Notes: generated from the sequence alone by a model not told the origin. Positions 1 to 8,774 are shown, numbered from the stretch's first letter. The stretch: 64,000 bases of DNA from Neolewinella marina (GCF_002631205.1 NZ_PDLO01000001.1:1178001-1242000), one strand, 5' to 3'. Made by a program: numbers and translations.

Positions 1-410
1 TGACGCTCGGCGGCGTGGGCGATTTCGTGGGCCAGCACGCCGGCCAGCTGGTCGGGACCGGCCAGCGACTTGAGCAGCCCGGTATAAACGAAGAGGTAGC
101 CCCCCGGCGCGGCAAAGGCGTTATCTACCGGCTGGTCGATCAGGGTGACCCGGTAGGGAAAGACGTCGGCGTGGGCCACCTCCCCGGTGGCTACGATCTC
201 GTCGACCATCCCCTGCACGTAGGCGTACACCGCGGGGTGGGCGTCAGGCGAAAGGACGGGAAAGCGATCGGGCTGCTGCAGGATCTCCGCCACGGTCTGT
301 TGCCCCAGTTGTACATCCTGCTGGACGGGGAACACGTTGATGTCCGGTCCGCCCGAACAGGCGGTAAGGCAGGTGGCAAGGAGCCAGGGAAGTAGGCGGA
401 GCAGCGGCAT
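1..410 (-). CDS. M48-family metalloprotease lipoprotein (3' end outside window)
   Basis: Probable zinc metalloprotease of the M48 (Ste24/BepA-like) family, anchored as a lipoprotein. Reading the minus strand from the ATG at 410, the protein starts MPLLRLLPWLLATCLTAC, a signal peptide with lipobox LTAC. An uninterrupted frame continues to the window edge. HEIAH at about residues 128-132 fits the HExxH zinc motif, preceded by a VLA segment typical of M48. The third zinc ligand and the C-terminus lie outside the window. Family members act in envelope protein quality control; that role here is inference. The DUF3298-like lipoprotein gene lies upstream on the same strand, about 50 bases away. The plus-strand reading frame over this region is a shadow. 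Confidence 0.85.
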   Translation of the reverse strand, partial: MPLLRLLPWLLATCLTACSGGPDINVFPVQQDVQLGQQTVAEILQQPDRFPVLSPDAHPAVYAYVQGMVDEIVATGEVAHADVFPYRVTLIDQPVDNAFAAPGGYLFVYTGLLKSLAGPDQLAGVLAHEIAHAAER

Positions 411-462
411 TACCGGTGAAAAGCCGCAGAGGGGCACCGGTGTTCGCTATTCCGTCCCTCGG

Positions 463-1281
463 CTACTGCACCCATTTCTCCACTTCCGGTCGCAACCAGG
501 GCCGCACTGCGGCGTAGGGCAGGTCGATCACCACCTCCCCCACTGCGTAGGGCGCGATTTCGTAGGGTGGGTATACGAAACGGACCCCGCCGGGCAGGGG
601 CGCCAGGTTGTCGGTCACCGGCACGGAATCTACCAATAGCCCTCCCTCGGTCAGCGAATCGGCCCGGGCCATGAGCAGTCGGCTGAGTTCGGCTTCGCTA
701 CCTGGGCGGAACAGGTCCGCAGGGGTCAGGCGGCGGGGCGGTCGGGTCGCGAACGCCAGCAGCGTTGTGCCGTAGTTCCCATGAGCGCCTCCGCTGTAGG
801 TGTAGGTACTGTGAGCAAGTACGATGAGGCTGTCCGACTGAAAGACCACTTCCGTCGCGTCCTCCTCCTCCACCGTGAAGGAGTGGGGGGCCTCCTGCAA
901 CCATTCCTCTTCCAGCTCCTGCTCCCGGTAGTCGGTAAACCGCTGTTCCAGTACGTCCGGCATCACCTCTTTCAGGTTACCGCCGTCGGTCACGGGGGAA
1001 CCCACCACGTGGTCGGTCAGGCGCTTATTGATGAAGCGGCGCAGTTCCGGATCCCCGCCGAAGGCAACCAACGTCGATAACCGGTAGGTGAAATATGGAC
1101 CCCGGGGGCGGAGGGCAGCGGAATCCTCCAGTGCGTAGGGCTCCCATTCCAGGGGCTCGTAGGTCCTTTCTTCGGCATCCGCTTCAGGGGTAACCGGATC
1201 GGGGTCGGCATTTCCACATCCCAGGAATAAGGCAAGTAGGAGCAGCAGGGCGGCGGCGCGCGGGTACCAGGAGAAACTCAT
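463..1281 (-). CDS. DUF3298/RsiV-like lipoprotein
   Basis: Predicted exported lipoprotein of 272 residues. It starts MSFSWYPRAAALLLLLALFLGC: a hydrophobic signal followed by lipobox LFLGC, then an acidic linker. The body contains a segment like the DUF4163/DUF3298 fold of RsiV-type proteins: YTYSGGAHGNYG, then a LTPADLF-like segment, ending in a YEIAPYAVGEVVIDLPY region typical of DUF3298. Such proteins often bind sugars or lysozyme, but no substrate can be read here. A TTG start at 1290 is possible. I prefer the ATG at 1281 because TACCTTGG, a -7-like promoter box, occupies 1287-1294. The neighbours on the same strand are the M48 protease and two small genes. Confidence 0.75.
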   Translation of the reverse strand: MSFSWYPRAAALLLLLALFLGCGNADPDPVTPEADAEERTYEPLEWEPYALEDSAALRPRGPYFTYRLSTLVAFGGDPELRRFINKRLTDHVVGSPVTDGGNLKEVMPDVLEQRFTDYREQELEEEWLQEAPHSFTVEEEDATEVVFQSDSLIVLAHSTYTYSGGAHGNYGTTLLAFATRPPRRLTPADLFRPGSEAELSRLLMARADSLTEGGLLVDSVPVTDNLAPLPGGVRFVYPPYEIAPYAVGEVVIDLPYAAVRPWLRPEVEKWVQ

Positions 1282-1317
1282 GAAGGCCAAGGTAAGGTGG
1301 TCCGGCCGGTCAGTGCT

Positions 1318-1737
1318 TTATTCGTCCACCTCCGTGGGCGGGTCTGCGGGAGCGGCCCGCTGCTGGGTCAGCGCCTCGCACCCGTGGATACAGGTAAACA
1401 ACAGTGCCAGCAGGAAGAGCGCGATCTGAATCAGCGACTTGCTCGTCACGCTGGGGGCGTACACGGTGGGGTCCGGAGTGGGCTGTCCGGCCTCCGGGGC
1501 GGGCGCTTCCGCCGACAGCTCCCCCGTCATCGACAGCATGGTGGCCACCCCGAAGACGACGGAAAGCAGGTAAAAGACCCAGGCCGTGAGGATCGGCCAC
1601 AGGGGTACCCCGGAAATATCCCCCACGAAGTCCGAGGAGAAGGTGATGGTCAGGGCGATCATCCCCGTGGCCAGGGTGATCAGCAACTTGGTACTGTCGG
1701 CGGCAAAGTCGAACGCCTTCATCTGTCGGTCACCCAT
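1318..1737 (-). CDS. small membrane protein, unknown function
   Basis: Predicted inner-membrane protein of 139 residues, not recognised. Three hydrophobic segments are visible: about residues 17-35, 45-68 and 105-122. Between the second and third lies a Pro/Ala/Glu-rich loop (about 70-95) that is probably periplasmic or disordered. It follows the next gene upstream (1744-2112) after only 6 bases on the same strand, so the two are likely co-transcribed and perhaps work together. The start is ATG at 1737 (MGDRQMKAF). A second Met at residue 6 would be an equally good start. No function is claimed. Confidence 0.65.
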   Translation of the reverse strand: MGDRQMKAFDFAADSTKLLITLATGMIALTITFSSDFVGDISGVPLWPILTAWVFYLLSVVFGVATMLSMTGELSAEAPAPEAGQPTPDPTVYAPSVTSKSLIQIALFLLALLFTCIHGCEALTQQRAAPADPPTEVDE

Positions 1738-1743
1738 GACCGC

Positions 1744-2112
1744 CTATTTGCAGATGGGCCACATCGGGCACAGGCGGGCCTTGGCCCAGGCCAGCGTATC
1801 CTCGCCGATTACCCCGCCGTGCCCTCCGTCGAGGTATACCTCGCCCCGGGCAATGATCATATTATCTATAAAAATGCCGAGTTGCTTTTCCGCGATGCGG
1901 GTCAGCTGGGCCGGGGAAGCACCGCCGTAGTCGGCCGGCGGATTCAGGATCGCCGCGGCGGCCTGTCCCGCCATATACTGTATCTCTCCCTCGGAACCCG
2001 ACCCGAAGCGGTAGCCCTGGGAAAAGGCATATACCCAGGCGTACTGCTTGAGGTATTCCGCGATATTCTCTTCCGACCCCAGGGTCTGTTCGTTGGCGTA
2101 CTGGGTGGGCAT
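1744..2112 (-). CDS. conserved-looking small soluble protein, unknown
   Basis: Protein of 122 residues, not recognised. It has no signal peptide or membrane segment, and the composition suggests a compact alpha-helical soluble domain. It ends in an unusual Cys-Pro-Met-Trp-Pro-Ile-Cys-Lys tail. It is first in a two-gene unit with the membrane protein at 1318-1737, separated by 6 bases. A TATCTTCC box (minus strand, 2128-2135) lies about 16 bases before the ATG and matches the -7 motif seen elsewhere in the window, which supports transcription starting here. Confidence 0.6.
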   Translation of the reverse strand: MPTQYANEQTLGSEENIAEYLKQYAWVYAFSQGYRFGSGSEGEIQYMAGQAAAAILNPPADYGGASPAQLTRIAEKQLGIFIDNMIIARGEVYLDGGHGGVIGEDTLAWAKARLCPMWPICK

Positions 2113-2229
2113 GGGCGAATGTTTTTCGGAAGATAGTCCCTGTCGCCTTGCGCGTCAAGGTGCCAAGCCGCCCGGGATTCCGTCGTGTCACCGACACTTA
2201 ATTTCAAACTTTCCGTGTTATTTACAAGC

Positions 2230-2847
2230 ATGTATCAGCAGCACACCGCTTACCACCTCTACAATCACAGCAACAACCATGAGTTGGTGTTCCGGTCGCC
2301 GGAAGATTACCTGTACTTCCTCCGGAAAGTGAGGCGCGAGCTCCTACCGGTAGCGGATATCCTGTGCTACTGCCTGATGCCGGATCATTTCCATTTTTTG
2401 ATCGTTCCCAATGCCTCTGGGTGCGGGCCCAGCCCGGTTTTTAAGTCCGGCGGCAATAGAAACCGGGGGGATGCGGCGGATTACCAGCAACTGCTTAGCC
2501 ACCGCATCAAGATTCTGTTGAGCAGCTACACCAAGGCCACCAACCGCCGCTATGGCCGCCGCGGTAGTCTGTTCCGACAACATTCCACAGCAAAGGCCGC
2601 CTTTCAATTGAGGCCGGGGCGAGTGATTACCGACGAATATCCCACCTATCCCGCCGGATCCACCTACCTGACCAACTGCTTCTTCTACATCCATAACAAC
2701 CCTGCAAAAGGGGATCTGGTCATCGCACCAGAGGACTGGCCCTACTCCTCCGCCGCGGATTACGCCGGCAACCGGGACGGAACCCTCTGCAACTACGACC
2801 TCACCCGCCAACTCATCGGCGTCGAGCGCAGGAAGCTGGCCGGATAG
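2230..2847 (+). CDS. REP-associated tyrosine transposase (RAYT, IS200/Y1 fold)
   Basis: Single-copy-type HUH nuclease of the Y1_Tnp/RAYT family, 205 residues. The N-terminus (YHLYNHSNNHELVF) and CLMPDHFHFLIV are family hallmarks. The HUH pair is H53-F-H55 and the likely nucleophile is Tyr100 in LLSSYTKAT, followed by the typical GSLFRQ block. An insert of about 30 residues rich in Gly/Asn/Arg separates the HUH from the Tyr helix. The start at 2230 is chosen because homology to the family begins there; an in-frame ATG at 2185 would add 15 residues. RAYTs process REP hairpins rather than moving as insertion sequences. A strong hairpin begins immediately after the stop codon. Confidence 0.9.
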   Translation: MYQQHTAYHLYNHSNNHELVFRSPEDYLYFLRKVRRELLPVADILCYCLMPDHFHFLIVPNASGCGPSPVFKSGGNRNRGDAADYQQLLSHRIKILLSSYTKATNRRYGRRGSLFRQHSTAKAAFQLRPGRVITDEYPTYPAGSTYLTNCFFYIHNNPAKGDLVIAPEDWPYSSAADYAGNRDGTLCNYDLTRQLIGVERRKLAG

Positions 2848-2912
2848 CCCGGGCCTCGTCCGGCGAGCCCCGCAGGAGGGGGCTCGGACGACGGGCCCCG
2901 TGCGCCCGGGCC
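2847..2912. repeat. REP-like hairpin directly behind the RAYT gene
   Basis: Starting at the last base of the RAYT stop codon is a large GC-rich palindrome. The core is CGAGCCCC at 2864-2871 pairing with GGGGCTCG at 2879-2886 around a 7-base loop. It is extended by imperfect outer arms and flanked by two copies of GCCCGGGCC (2847-2855 and 2904-2912). REP sequences flanking a RAYT gene are well known. A simple terminator is less likely because no T-run follows. Confidence 0.55.
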
Positions 2913-2954
2913 GTCCCATGACAAGTGGCCCTTTCACTATCACCCCCTAACCCT

Positions 2955-2962
2955 TATCTTGT
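2955..2962 (+). promoter_or_regulatory. -7-like promoter box TATCTTGT
   Basis: This box fits the TAnnTTTG-type -7 element of Bacteroidota and the window-wide motif TAYCTTYG. It lies 22 bases upstream of the ATG at 2985. No clear -33 element is visible. Confidence 0.4.
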
Positions 2963-2984
2963 ATAACCTACACTACACCACACC

Positions 2985-4595
2985 ATGCGTTCCGTCCCTT
3001 CCCCGAACGATCAGCCCCTCGATGATTTCGAGGGGCTCACCCCCCGGCAAGTGCACCACCTGTTCCACGACTTCCTGGGCGCGGGCAGCATGGTCAAGCT
3101 GGTGGAGGCCCCAGCCCACCCCGCCGCGGTCGAATTGCCGCTGCTGCGCTTCGCCACCGACCTCCTTGATGAGTTGGCGAAGGCGGAAATCAGGCTTACT
3201 GCCAAGGGAAACCTGCCCGGTAAACTAGTGAAGGCATGCTACGCTACCGGACGCTTGCCGGACTACGCCATCGAAAGGGGAATCACCCGGCTCTCCGGCG
3301 AGGACGATTACCTGCCCCTGCAGGTGGTCAAGCACGTACTCCTGCAGCTCGGGTGGATGAAAAAACGGAACAACCGCCTCAGCCTGACCGCCAAAGGCAA
3401 GAAAGCCCGGCACCTGCCGCCCACCGCGATTTTCCGCGATTTCCTCCTGACCCACCTCCGCAAATTCAACCTGGGGTGGAGCGATGGCTACCCCCAGCAC
3501 GGTGACCTGCAGTACGTTGCCCCCTATCTTTTCTACCTCTTGTTGTTGCTGGGCGGTGAGCAGCGGCCCGTCGAGGATTATACCCGCCGGCTGCGGAAGG
3601 CATTCCCCCACCTGGCGGCGGATTTCCCCGGTCGCTCCCTGGACCAGGCGGCCTCGGTCCGGCTGTTCGAGCGCTGCCTGGCGTACTACGGCCTGGTGGG
3701 CCTCTCCCCGGAAGGAGATTTGCCGGCTCACGTGGTGGCCACCGACCACTTCCGATCTGTGTTTTACCTGGACCCAGACGCCCGCCCCGAGCCGCCCAGC
3801 GAGGAAGAGCAGTACCAGCGGCAACTCAAGACCGCCCTGTTCGACGCCGAGATGGGCAGCCAGTCTTATTTCTCCGACGACATGCCCCTGGAGATGGTCG
3901 AAGCCTTCCAGCAACAGATCCGCGAATTTGAAGCCCAGGGAGAAACCGTTCGCATCGGCGACCTGCTCGGGACCTTCCCCCTGGTGCCCCCCGACGACAT
4001 TCCGGATGAAGAGACCGCCCGTCGCGAGGCCGAGCGGATCATTAATGCCCTCCAGGAGCGGCGCATCCTGCTATTGGACAGTGAAGAGGCCCAACGGGAT
4101 GCCTTCAGTTTCTACGGTTACCTCCACGGCATGCTCCTCAACCACGAAATCGTACCTCCGACACCCAATACTACCCGGGTGGTCCTGTTCGACGAAGTCT
4201 TTCTGGCGAACATCGACCCCGTAGAGGCCCTCACGGAAGCTTTCCTGCTGGCGCTCTTCGACCTGGGCAATCCCTTCCCGGCCGACTTGCTGGCCAGCCG
4301 CGTACGCCTCGACAACCGGGTGGTGCCCCGGGAGCGGGCCCTGCGCCACCTGAATTCCTGGCGCAACCGCTACCAAAAGATTACTCCCCTGGCCTTCGAG
4401 ATCGTCAACGACGGTCCGCAAATCGCTACCCCCAGCGACCAGCAGTCCGTACAATTTTACCTGGTAGCCTACGAGGTCCTCCGTTCGCCGGGCGGCACCC
4501 CGAAAACATTCGATGGGGCCGGGGTGGTAGAAGCCATGCTTGAGGACAACGAATGGCGCATCACCGGCGCCCGGTTTCCGGGCTTCGAGTTCTGA
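2985..4595 (+). CDS. unknown protein, 536 aa, probable winged-helix modules
   Basis: Soluble protein of 536 residues, function unknown. The first 160 residues (LTPRQVHHLFHDF near residue 18, then LTAKGNLPGKLVKACYATG and NRLSLTAKGKKA) resemble the repeated winged-helix-like segments seen in some Bacteroidota hypotheticals and in proteins related to the plasmid pRiA4b ORF-3/SEC-C group. That relation is remembered, not tested. The middle is strongly acidic and the C-terminal part is helical. There is no signal peptide. TATCTTGT at 2955-2962 gives a likely -7 box 22 bases before the ATG. The dispersed 20-bp motif begins 2 bases after the stop. Confidence 0.6.
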   Translation: MRSVPSPNDQPLDDFEGLTPRQVHHLFHDFLGAGSMVKLVEAPAHPAAVELPLLRFATDLLDELAKAEIRLTAKGNLPGKLVKACYATGRLPDYAIERGITRLSGEDDYLPLQVVKHVLLQLGWMKKRNNRLSLTAKGKKARHLPPTAIFRDFLLTHLRKFNLGWSDGYPQHGDLQYVAPYLFYLLLLLGGEQRPVEDYTRRLRKAFPHLAADFPGRSLDQAASVRLFERCLAYYGLVGLSPEGDLPAHVVATDHFRSVFYLDPDARPEPPSEEEQYQRQLKTALFDAEMGSQSYFSDDMPLEMVEAFQQQIREFEAQGETVRIGDLLGTFPLVPPDDIPDEETARREAERIINALQERRILLLDSEEAQRDAFSFYGYLHGMLLNHEIVPPTPNTTRVVLFDEVFLANIDPVEALTEAFLLALFDLGNPFPADLLASRVRLDNRVVPRERALRHLNSWRNRYQKITPLAFEIVNDGPQIATPSDQQSVQFYLVAYEVLRSPGGTPKTFDGAGVVEAMLEDNEWRITGARFPGFEF

Positions 4596-4596
4596 T

Positions 4597-4616
4597 GGCA
4601 CCCGCGCGCCGCCGGC
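4597..4616 (+). repeat. dispersed 20-bp motif, copy 1 (exact)
   Basis: GGCACCCGCGCGCCGCCGGC, identical to copies at 10135-10154 and 43292-43311. This copy sits 2 bases after the stop codon of the 536-residue protein and just before the convergent DUF1206 gene. Confidence 0.75.
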
Positions 4617-4629
4617 CGCTGGGCTGCTC

Positions 4630-5421
4630 CTAACTCAGGTCGCGATACCGGGCCTTGACGAGTACGAAGACACCGAAAACCAGCAAACCCACCGCGATGA
4701 TGGCCAGGAAGACGCTGCCGGCGCCACGGCTGATGAGCTCGAGCACGCCGCCCAGGCCCTTGTACTGGCTGGGGTCCTTGGCCACGACCACCTGCACCAG
4801 GAAGTAAGCGAGGATGAGGTACACGATGACGCGGGAGCCGTAGCCCACCTTGCCCATCCAGCGGTAGGTGCGGCGTTCCTTCTCCTCCATCCGGCTGGTG
4901 TCGAGCTCCTCCATGAAGGTCTCGTTTTTCGCCCGGTCGAACTGCAGGTAGGCCGCGTAGAGGGCCGAAAGGGCAAGGATGCCGACCGCCACCACCCCGA
5001 AGGGTTGCTGCATCAGCTCCACGATCAGGGTCTGCTTGTTGCCCTCCGCCCCGCCGCTCCCGATTTGGGTGATGCTGTAGACGCCGAGCAGTCCGTACAG
5101 CGTACCACTCATGGCGTAGGCAATCCGCTGCAGGATGCCCTCCCCGTCGGTTCCCTCATTCCCCTCGTCGGCCAGCGCCTTGTACCAGCGCCAACCGCAG
5201 TAGGCGAACAGCCCCAGGGCCAGGGCGATGAGGATCACCGTGCCACCGGGCTCATTCTGGAGGTAGCGCACGATCTCCTGGGGGCCTTCGGGGCCGCCGC
5301 TGGCCTGCCCCACCACCGTAGCCAGGGCGAGGCCGCCTACGGTGACGTACACCAGCCCCTTGGCCAGGTGGCCCCAGAAGTAGACCTGGTGTTGCCACCG
5401 GGTTGATGTGATTTTGGTCAT
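4630..5421 (-). CDS. DUF1206 membrane protein
   Basis: Integral membrane protein of 263 residues matching the DUF1206 pattern of three repeated two-helix units. Hydrophobic pairs lie at about residues 15-40 and 60-78, 95-115 and 137-158, and 190-213 and 230-255. Each unit opens with a G-x-x-(A/S)-(K/R)-G/Y-type segment (HLAKGLVYVTVGG, IAYAMSGTLYGLLG, GYGSRVIVYLILA). Function is unknown; homologues occur widely in soil and marine bacteria. The start is ATG at 5421. The gene is convergent with the upstream 536-residue protein gene. Confidence 0.8.
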   Translation of the reverse strand: MTKITSTRWQHQVYFWGHLAKGLVYVTVGGLALATVVGQASGGPEGPQEIVRYLQNEPGGTVILIALALGLFAYCGWRWYKALADEGNEGTDGEGILQRIAYAMSGTLYGLLGVYSITQIGSGGAEGNKQTLIVELMQQPFGVVAVGILALSALYAAYLQFDRAKNETFMEELDTSRMEEKERRTYRWMGKVGYGSRVIVYLILAYFLVQVVVAKDPSQYKGLGGVLELISRGAGSVFLAIIAVGLLVFGVFVLVKARYRDLS

Positions 5422-5475
5422 GTTTCCCGCGTTTTCCCTACTGTACGCAGGGGGCGGGCCGGGGTTCGCAGCGGG

Positions 5476-5904
5476 CTATTCGCCAACCACCCGGATGGCG
5501 TAGTAGCAGGGCTCCACGTCGCAGTCGTACATGATCACCTTGGCGCGGTAGGTCATTTCACTGCTGGGATTGACGTCCAGGATGGGCGTGTAGTCGTCCA
5601 GGGTATCGTCGTCCACCAGGTTACCCTTACTGTCGTAGATCTTCAGGTCGAGATCCGGACAGTCCCCGTCGCAAACGGCGAATACCTTGTACTGGGTACC
5701 GGCGTACAAGGGAATGTCGTGGAAGGCGCTTTCTCCTTCGGACAGCGATCCGCAGCGGGTCAGGTACACCATACTGTAGCCGATGCCTTCCATCCGCCCG
5801 GTGACGTTGGTGATCTGGGTGCGAATGCTTTCCTGGCTGCATTGGGCCAGCAGCGCCGTGGAAGAGCCTCCAAAAAGGAATAGAAGAAAAATAAACTTCA
5901 TCAT
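5476..5904 (-). CDS. exported 142-aa protein A1 (PPC-like), paralogue of A2
   Basis: Secreted protein of 142 residues with signal peptide MMKFIFLLFLFGGSSTALLAQ, probably cleaved before Cys. The mature part resembles a small beta-sandwich of the pre-peptidase C-terminal (PPC) type: FAVCDGDCPDLDLKIYD, then an Asp-rich turn DDDTLDDYTP, ending YYAIRVVGE. It contains six or more Cys. It is clearly paralogous to A2 (10181-10609): same length, with QESIRTQI, MVYLTRCGSL and FAVCDGDCPDLDL shared. It is divergent from the CHAT protease gene across 284 bases. The start could be ATG 5904 or 5901. Binding or substrate role is unknown. Confidence 0.75.
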   Translation of the reverse strand: MMKFIFLLFLFGGSSTALLAQCSQESIRTQITNVTGRMEGIGYSMVYLTRCGSLSEGESAFHDIPLYAGTQYKVFAVCDGDCPDLDLKIYDSKGNLVDDDTLDDYTPILDVNPSSEMTYRAKVIMYDCDVEPCYYAIRVVGE

Positions 5905-6111
5905 GAGTCGGGGGGTGAGTGAATGTGAGTGGGAAATACGTGGCCGCAACGGTTTCACGGTTGTCCTTAATCGATTACGTAGTGTCTGGAATATGATCAG
6001 TACACGGGCACACGGTATATTAAAGTATTACCCTGGGGCCCCGCCAATACTAGCGAAAAGGAAGGGCGAATATTTTGCTTTAAGGCTTCCCTAAGGTAAG
6101 CACGGCGGGCG

Positions 6112-6128
6112 GGCGGCGCGCGGGTGCC
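6112..6128 (-). repeat. dispersed GC-rich motif, variant copy
   Basis: Minus-strand copy of the dispersed element, GGCACCCGCGCGCCGCC, identical over 17 of the 20 bases. It lies between the divergent A1 and CHAT genes. Confidence 0.65.
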
Positions 6129-6162
6129 GGGTTCGGGGGGAATGCCAACCGCCCGATTTGCG

Positions 6163-6170
6163 TAATTTCG
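6163..6170 (+). promoter_or_regulatory. -7-like box TAATTTCG before the CHAT gene
   Basis: TAATTTCG lies 18 bases before the ATG at 6189 and resembles the Bacteroidota -7 element. No convincing -33 element is seen. Confidence 0.3.
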
Positions 6171-6188
6171 CATACTGAACCCCCTACT

Positions 6189-8774
6189 ATGTCCCGGCTG
6201 CTATACGGGCTGTTCCTGGTCCTGCTTGTCCATTCCTGCGGCGACGAGCCCACCCGGGCCACGCCCTCCCGCGACGACTCTGGCATGCGCGATAGCCTGG
6301 CGGCCGTCGTGCACGACTACGACCAGCTGAACATCACGGCCGCCCTCGAAGGGGCGCAGCGACTGCGGTGGCAATTGGAGCATACGGCACCGGCGGTGGA
6401 GACAGGTCTGCGCACCGACGTCTACCAGTACCTGGCCCTGCTGCACTACGACCGCTCCCTCTACCCCGACAGCATCCACTTCTACGCCGACACGGCGGCC
6501 GCCCTGCTGGCGCAGGACGCGCCCCCGGAGCGGATGGCGCGGCAGATGCTGAGCCACGCCTACTCCAACTGGTTCCACTTCGCCTACCTGGAAATGGACA
6601 TGGCTGCCGAACTGGGCAAACAGTGGCTGGAAACGGCCGACCAGTCGGACAGCGAACTGTACGCCGCCCTGCTCATTGCCCAGGGGGTGGCCCGCAAGAA
6701 AATCACCGATCCGCTGCCCCCTGGTGATGCGCGGCAGGCCGGGTTTGCCACCTGTGAAGCCCTGTTCCGCCGGGCCGCCGAGCTGTACCGCCGCGCGGGC
6801 TCGGACCGCTACCGCCAGGCCCTGGACGAGCTGGCCATCCTGTACGCCCGCTTCCCCGACGGGCGGCAACGGGCGGAGAAAATTCTGGCCGAACTGCGGA
6901 CCAGCGCCCACGAGCCCCTACCCTACTTCGGCCTGCCCGACCGCATCCTGGGCTACCACGCCGGCGTCACGGACAGCGCGACGGTGTACTACGGCCGCCT
7001 GCTCGAAGGCCCCGAGCTCCAAAATTTCAAGTACCGCACCGAAGCCGGCTACCGCCTGATGGTGGCCGCTCAGATGGCCGGCGACTACGAAGCCGCCCTC
7101 CACGAACTCTGGCGGGAAATGCAGGACGCCGGCTGCTGTCCCGACGGCTACACCAGGCCCGGCGGTGAAGAACCCTTCGCCTGCACCACCCGTCCGGCCT
7201 GCAACTTCTACCTGGCGGCCCGGGCCACCGTCTACCTGGAACGCTACCTCGACCGCGGCGCCCCGGCCGACCTCCAGGCCGCCAACGCCCTCTGCCGGGC
7301 GGCCCTCGACGACTACGAACGGTCCTTCCAGACCGCCAAGGAAGAAAGCGTCCTGAACAAGATCAACGAAATCGGCCACCGCCTGCTCGGAGTAGCCCTG
7401 AACGCCGCGGTGCTCCAGGCCCTCGAAGTTCCCAGCGAACCTCACGCTACCTCCGTGTTGCGCGCCATGGAAATGGGCAAGACCTTCCTGCTGACGCGCG
7501 ACATCCTGGAGGCCGACGTAACGGGAGAAAACGGCTCCGCAAACGATCAGCAAACGGCCAGCCTCCAGCAACTGCGGGTAGACATCAACCTGCTCAAGGA
7601 ACGCTACGGCCGGGACTTCACCCTGCCACGGGAAGACCTGCGGGAGTTCTTCCGCCTCACCACCGAGTACCGCCAACAGGAAGCGCGGATGCGCGCGGGC
7701 TTCACCGCCGAACTGGATGGCTTCGCGGGGGGGATGGATTTCCCCGACCTGAACGATATCCGGGCCGGACTGGGCCCCGACCAGGTCTTCCTGGAATACG
7801 CGGAAACCGACTCCTCTCTCTACGGGCTGTTCGTAAACTGCGACACCTTCCGGGTCTTCCCCGTGGACACTTCGGTGCGCCACCTTTCGCGTCAATTGAC
7901 CGAACGGCTGACCACCGCGCGGGACACCGCCGCAGCGGCCTACTCAGCCACCGCCGGCGTACTCTACCACCATCTTCTCGGACCGGTGGCGGACATGCTT
8001 CCCGCCGGCGGGGAGCTGCTGGTCGTGCCGAGCCTTAGCCTGAATACGGTGCCCTTCGCGGCCCTGACCACTCGCTCTGCCCCCCCCGCTACCGGGGGCT
8101 ACGCCGGGCTCGACTACGTCCTGGACCACTATGGCGTCCGCTATCTGCCCAGCTGGCGGGTAGACCGCCAACTGCAACCCGGCCGGCTCGACGCCCTGCC
8201 CGCCAACCCGGTCGTCGGCGCCTGGACCCACCCCGAGCTCCAGTTCTACCTGGCCCCCCTCGGCGAAAACCTGGTGAACGGGGGCGCGGCCGGCAGTGAG
8301 CACTACCTGGGGGGCAGCAACGTCCGCAGCAACTTCCTGCAGGAAGCCGGCAATTACGACCTGCTTCACCTCTCGGTCCACGCCCGCGGTAACCCCCGCA
8401 GGTTGTACGACAACTACCTCTACCTGACCGCCCGGGACAGCCTCAACGGCCTCCACATCGGCCCCCGGGACCTGCGCGCCCGCCTCGTGGTACTGGCGGC
8501 CTGCTCCACGGCCCAGGGCCACGCCAACCGGGGAGAAGGCACCTTCAGCCTCACCCGCAGCTTCCACCTGGCCGGCGTGCCGGACGTGGTGGGCTCCCTC
8601 TACGACGTCCCGGCCCTGGCCACCGGACGGGTGCTGGAACAGTTCTACACCTACCTCCGCAGTGGCTACTCCCCCGCAGCCAGCCTCACCCTGGCCCAAC
8701 GGCAGTGCCGGTCGGGAACCCTCGGAAACGCCGTAGCCCGCCCCCAGCAGTGGGGAGGATTGATCGTGGGGTAG
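6189..8774 (+). CDS. TPR-CHAT caspase-like protease, lipoprotein
   Basis: Protein of 861 residues combining a lipoprotein signal (MSRLLYGLFLVLLVHSC), a long helical TPR-like region (about residues 30-480) and a C-terminal CHAT domain (about 540-861). CHAT domains are clan CD cysteine proteases related to caspases and separase. The dyad is visible: His731 in LLHLSVHARG and Cys772 in VVLAACSTAQG, followed by GEGTFSLTRSFHLAG and VVGSLYDVP, which are typical. The gene is flanked by A1 upstream and B1 downstream, both on the opposite strand, with their paralogues A2 and B2 further on. Cytosolic CHAT-TPR proteins act in defence and stress. The apparent lipid anchor here suggests an envelope role, which is inference. 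Confidence 0.85.
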   Translation: MSRLLYGLFLVLLVHSCGDEPTRATPSRDDSGMRDSLAAVVHDYDQLNITAALEGAQRLRWQLEHTAPAVETGLRTDVYQYLALLHYDRSLYPDSIHFYADTAAALLAQDAPPERMARQMLSHAYSNWFHFAYLEMDMAAELGKQWLETADQSDSELYAALLIAQGVARKKITDPLPPGDARQAGFATCEALFRRAAELYRRAGSDRYRQALDELAILYARFPDGRQRAEKILAELRTSAHEPLPYFGLPDRILGYHAGVTDSATVYYGRLLEGPELQNFKYRTEAGYRLMVAAQMAGDYEAALHELWREMQDAGCCPDGYTRPGGEEPFACTTRPACNFYLAARATVYLERYLDRGAPADLQAANALCRAALDDYERSFQTAKEESVLNKINEIGHRLLGVALNAAVLQALEVPSEPHATSVLRAMEMGKTFLLTRDILEADVTGENGSANDQQTASLQQLRVDINLLKERYGRDFTLPREDLREFFRLTTEYRQQEARMRAGFTAELDGFAGGMDFPDLNDIRAGLGPDQVFLEYAETDSSLYGLFVNCDTFRVFPVDTSVRHLSRQLTERLTTARDTAAAAYSATAGVLYHHLLGPVADMLPAGGELLVVPSLSLNTVPFAALTTRSAPPATGGYAGLDYVLDHYGVRYLPSWRVDRQLQPGRLDALPANPVVGAWTHPELQFYLAPLGENLVNGGAAGSEHYLGGSNVRSNFLQEAGNYDLLHLSVHARGNPRRLYDNYLYLTARDSLNGLHIGPRDLRARLVVLAACSTAQGHANRGEGTFSLTRSFHLAGVPDVVGSLYDVPALATGRVLEQFYTYLRSGYSPAASLTLAQRQCRSGTLGNAVARPQQWGGLIVG

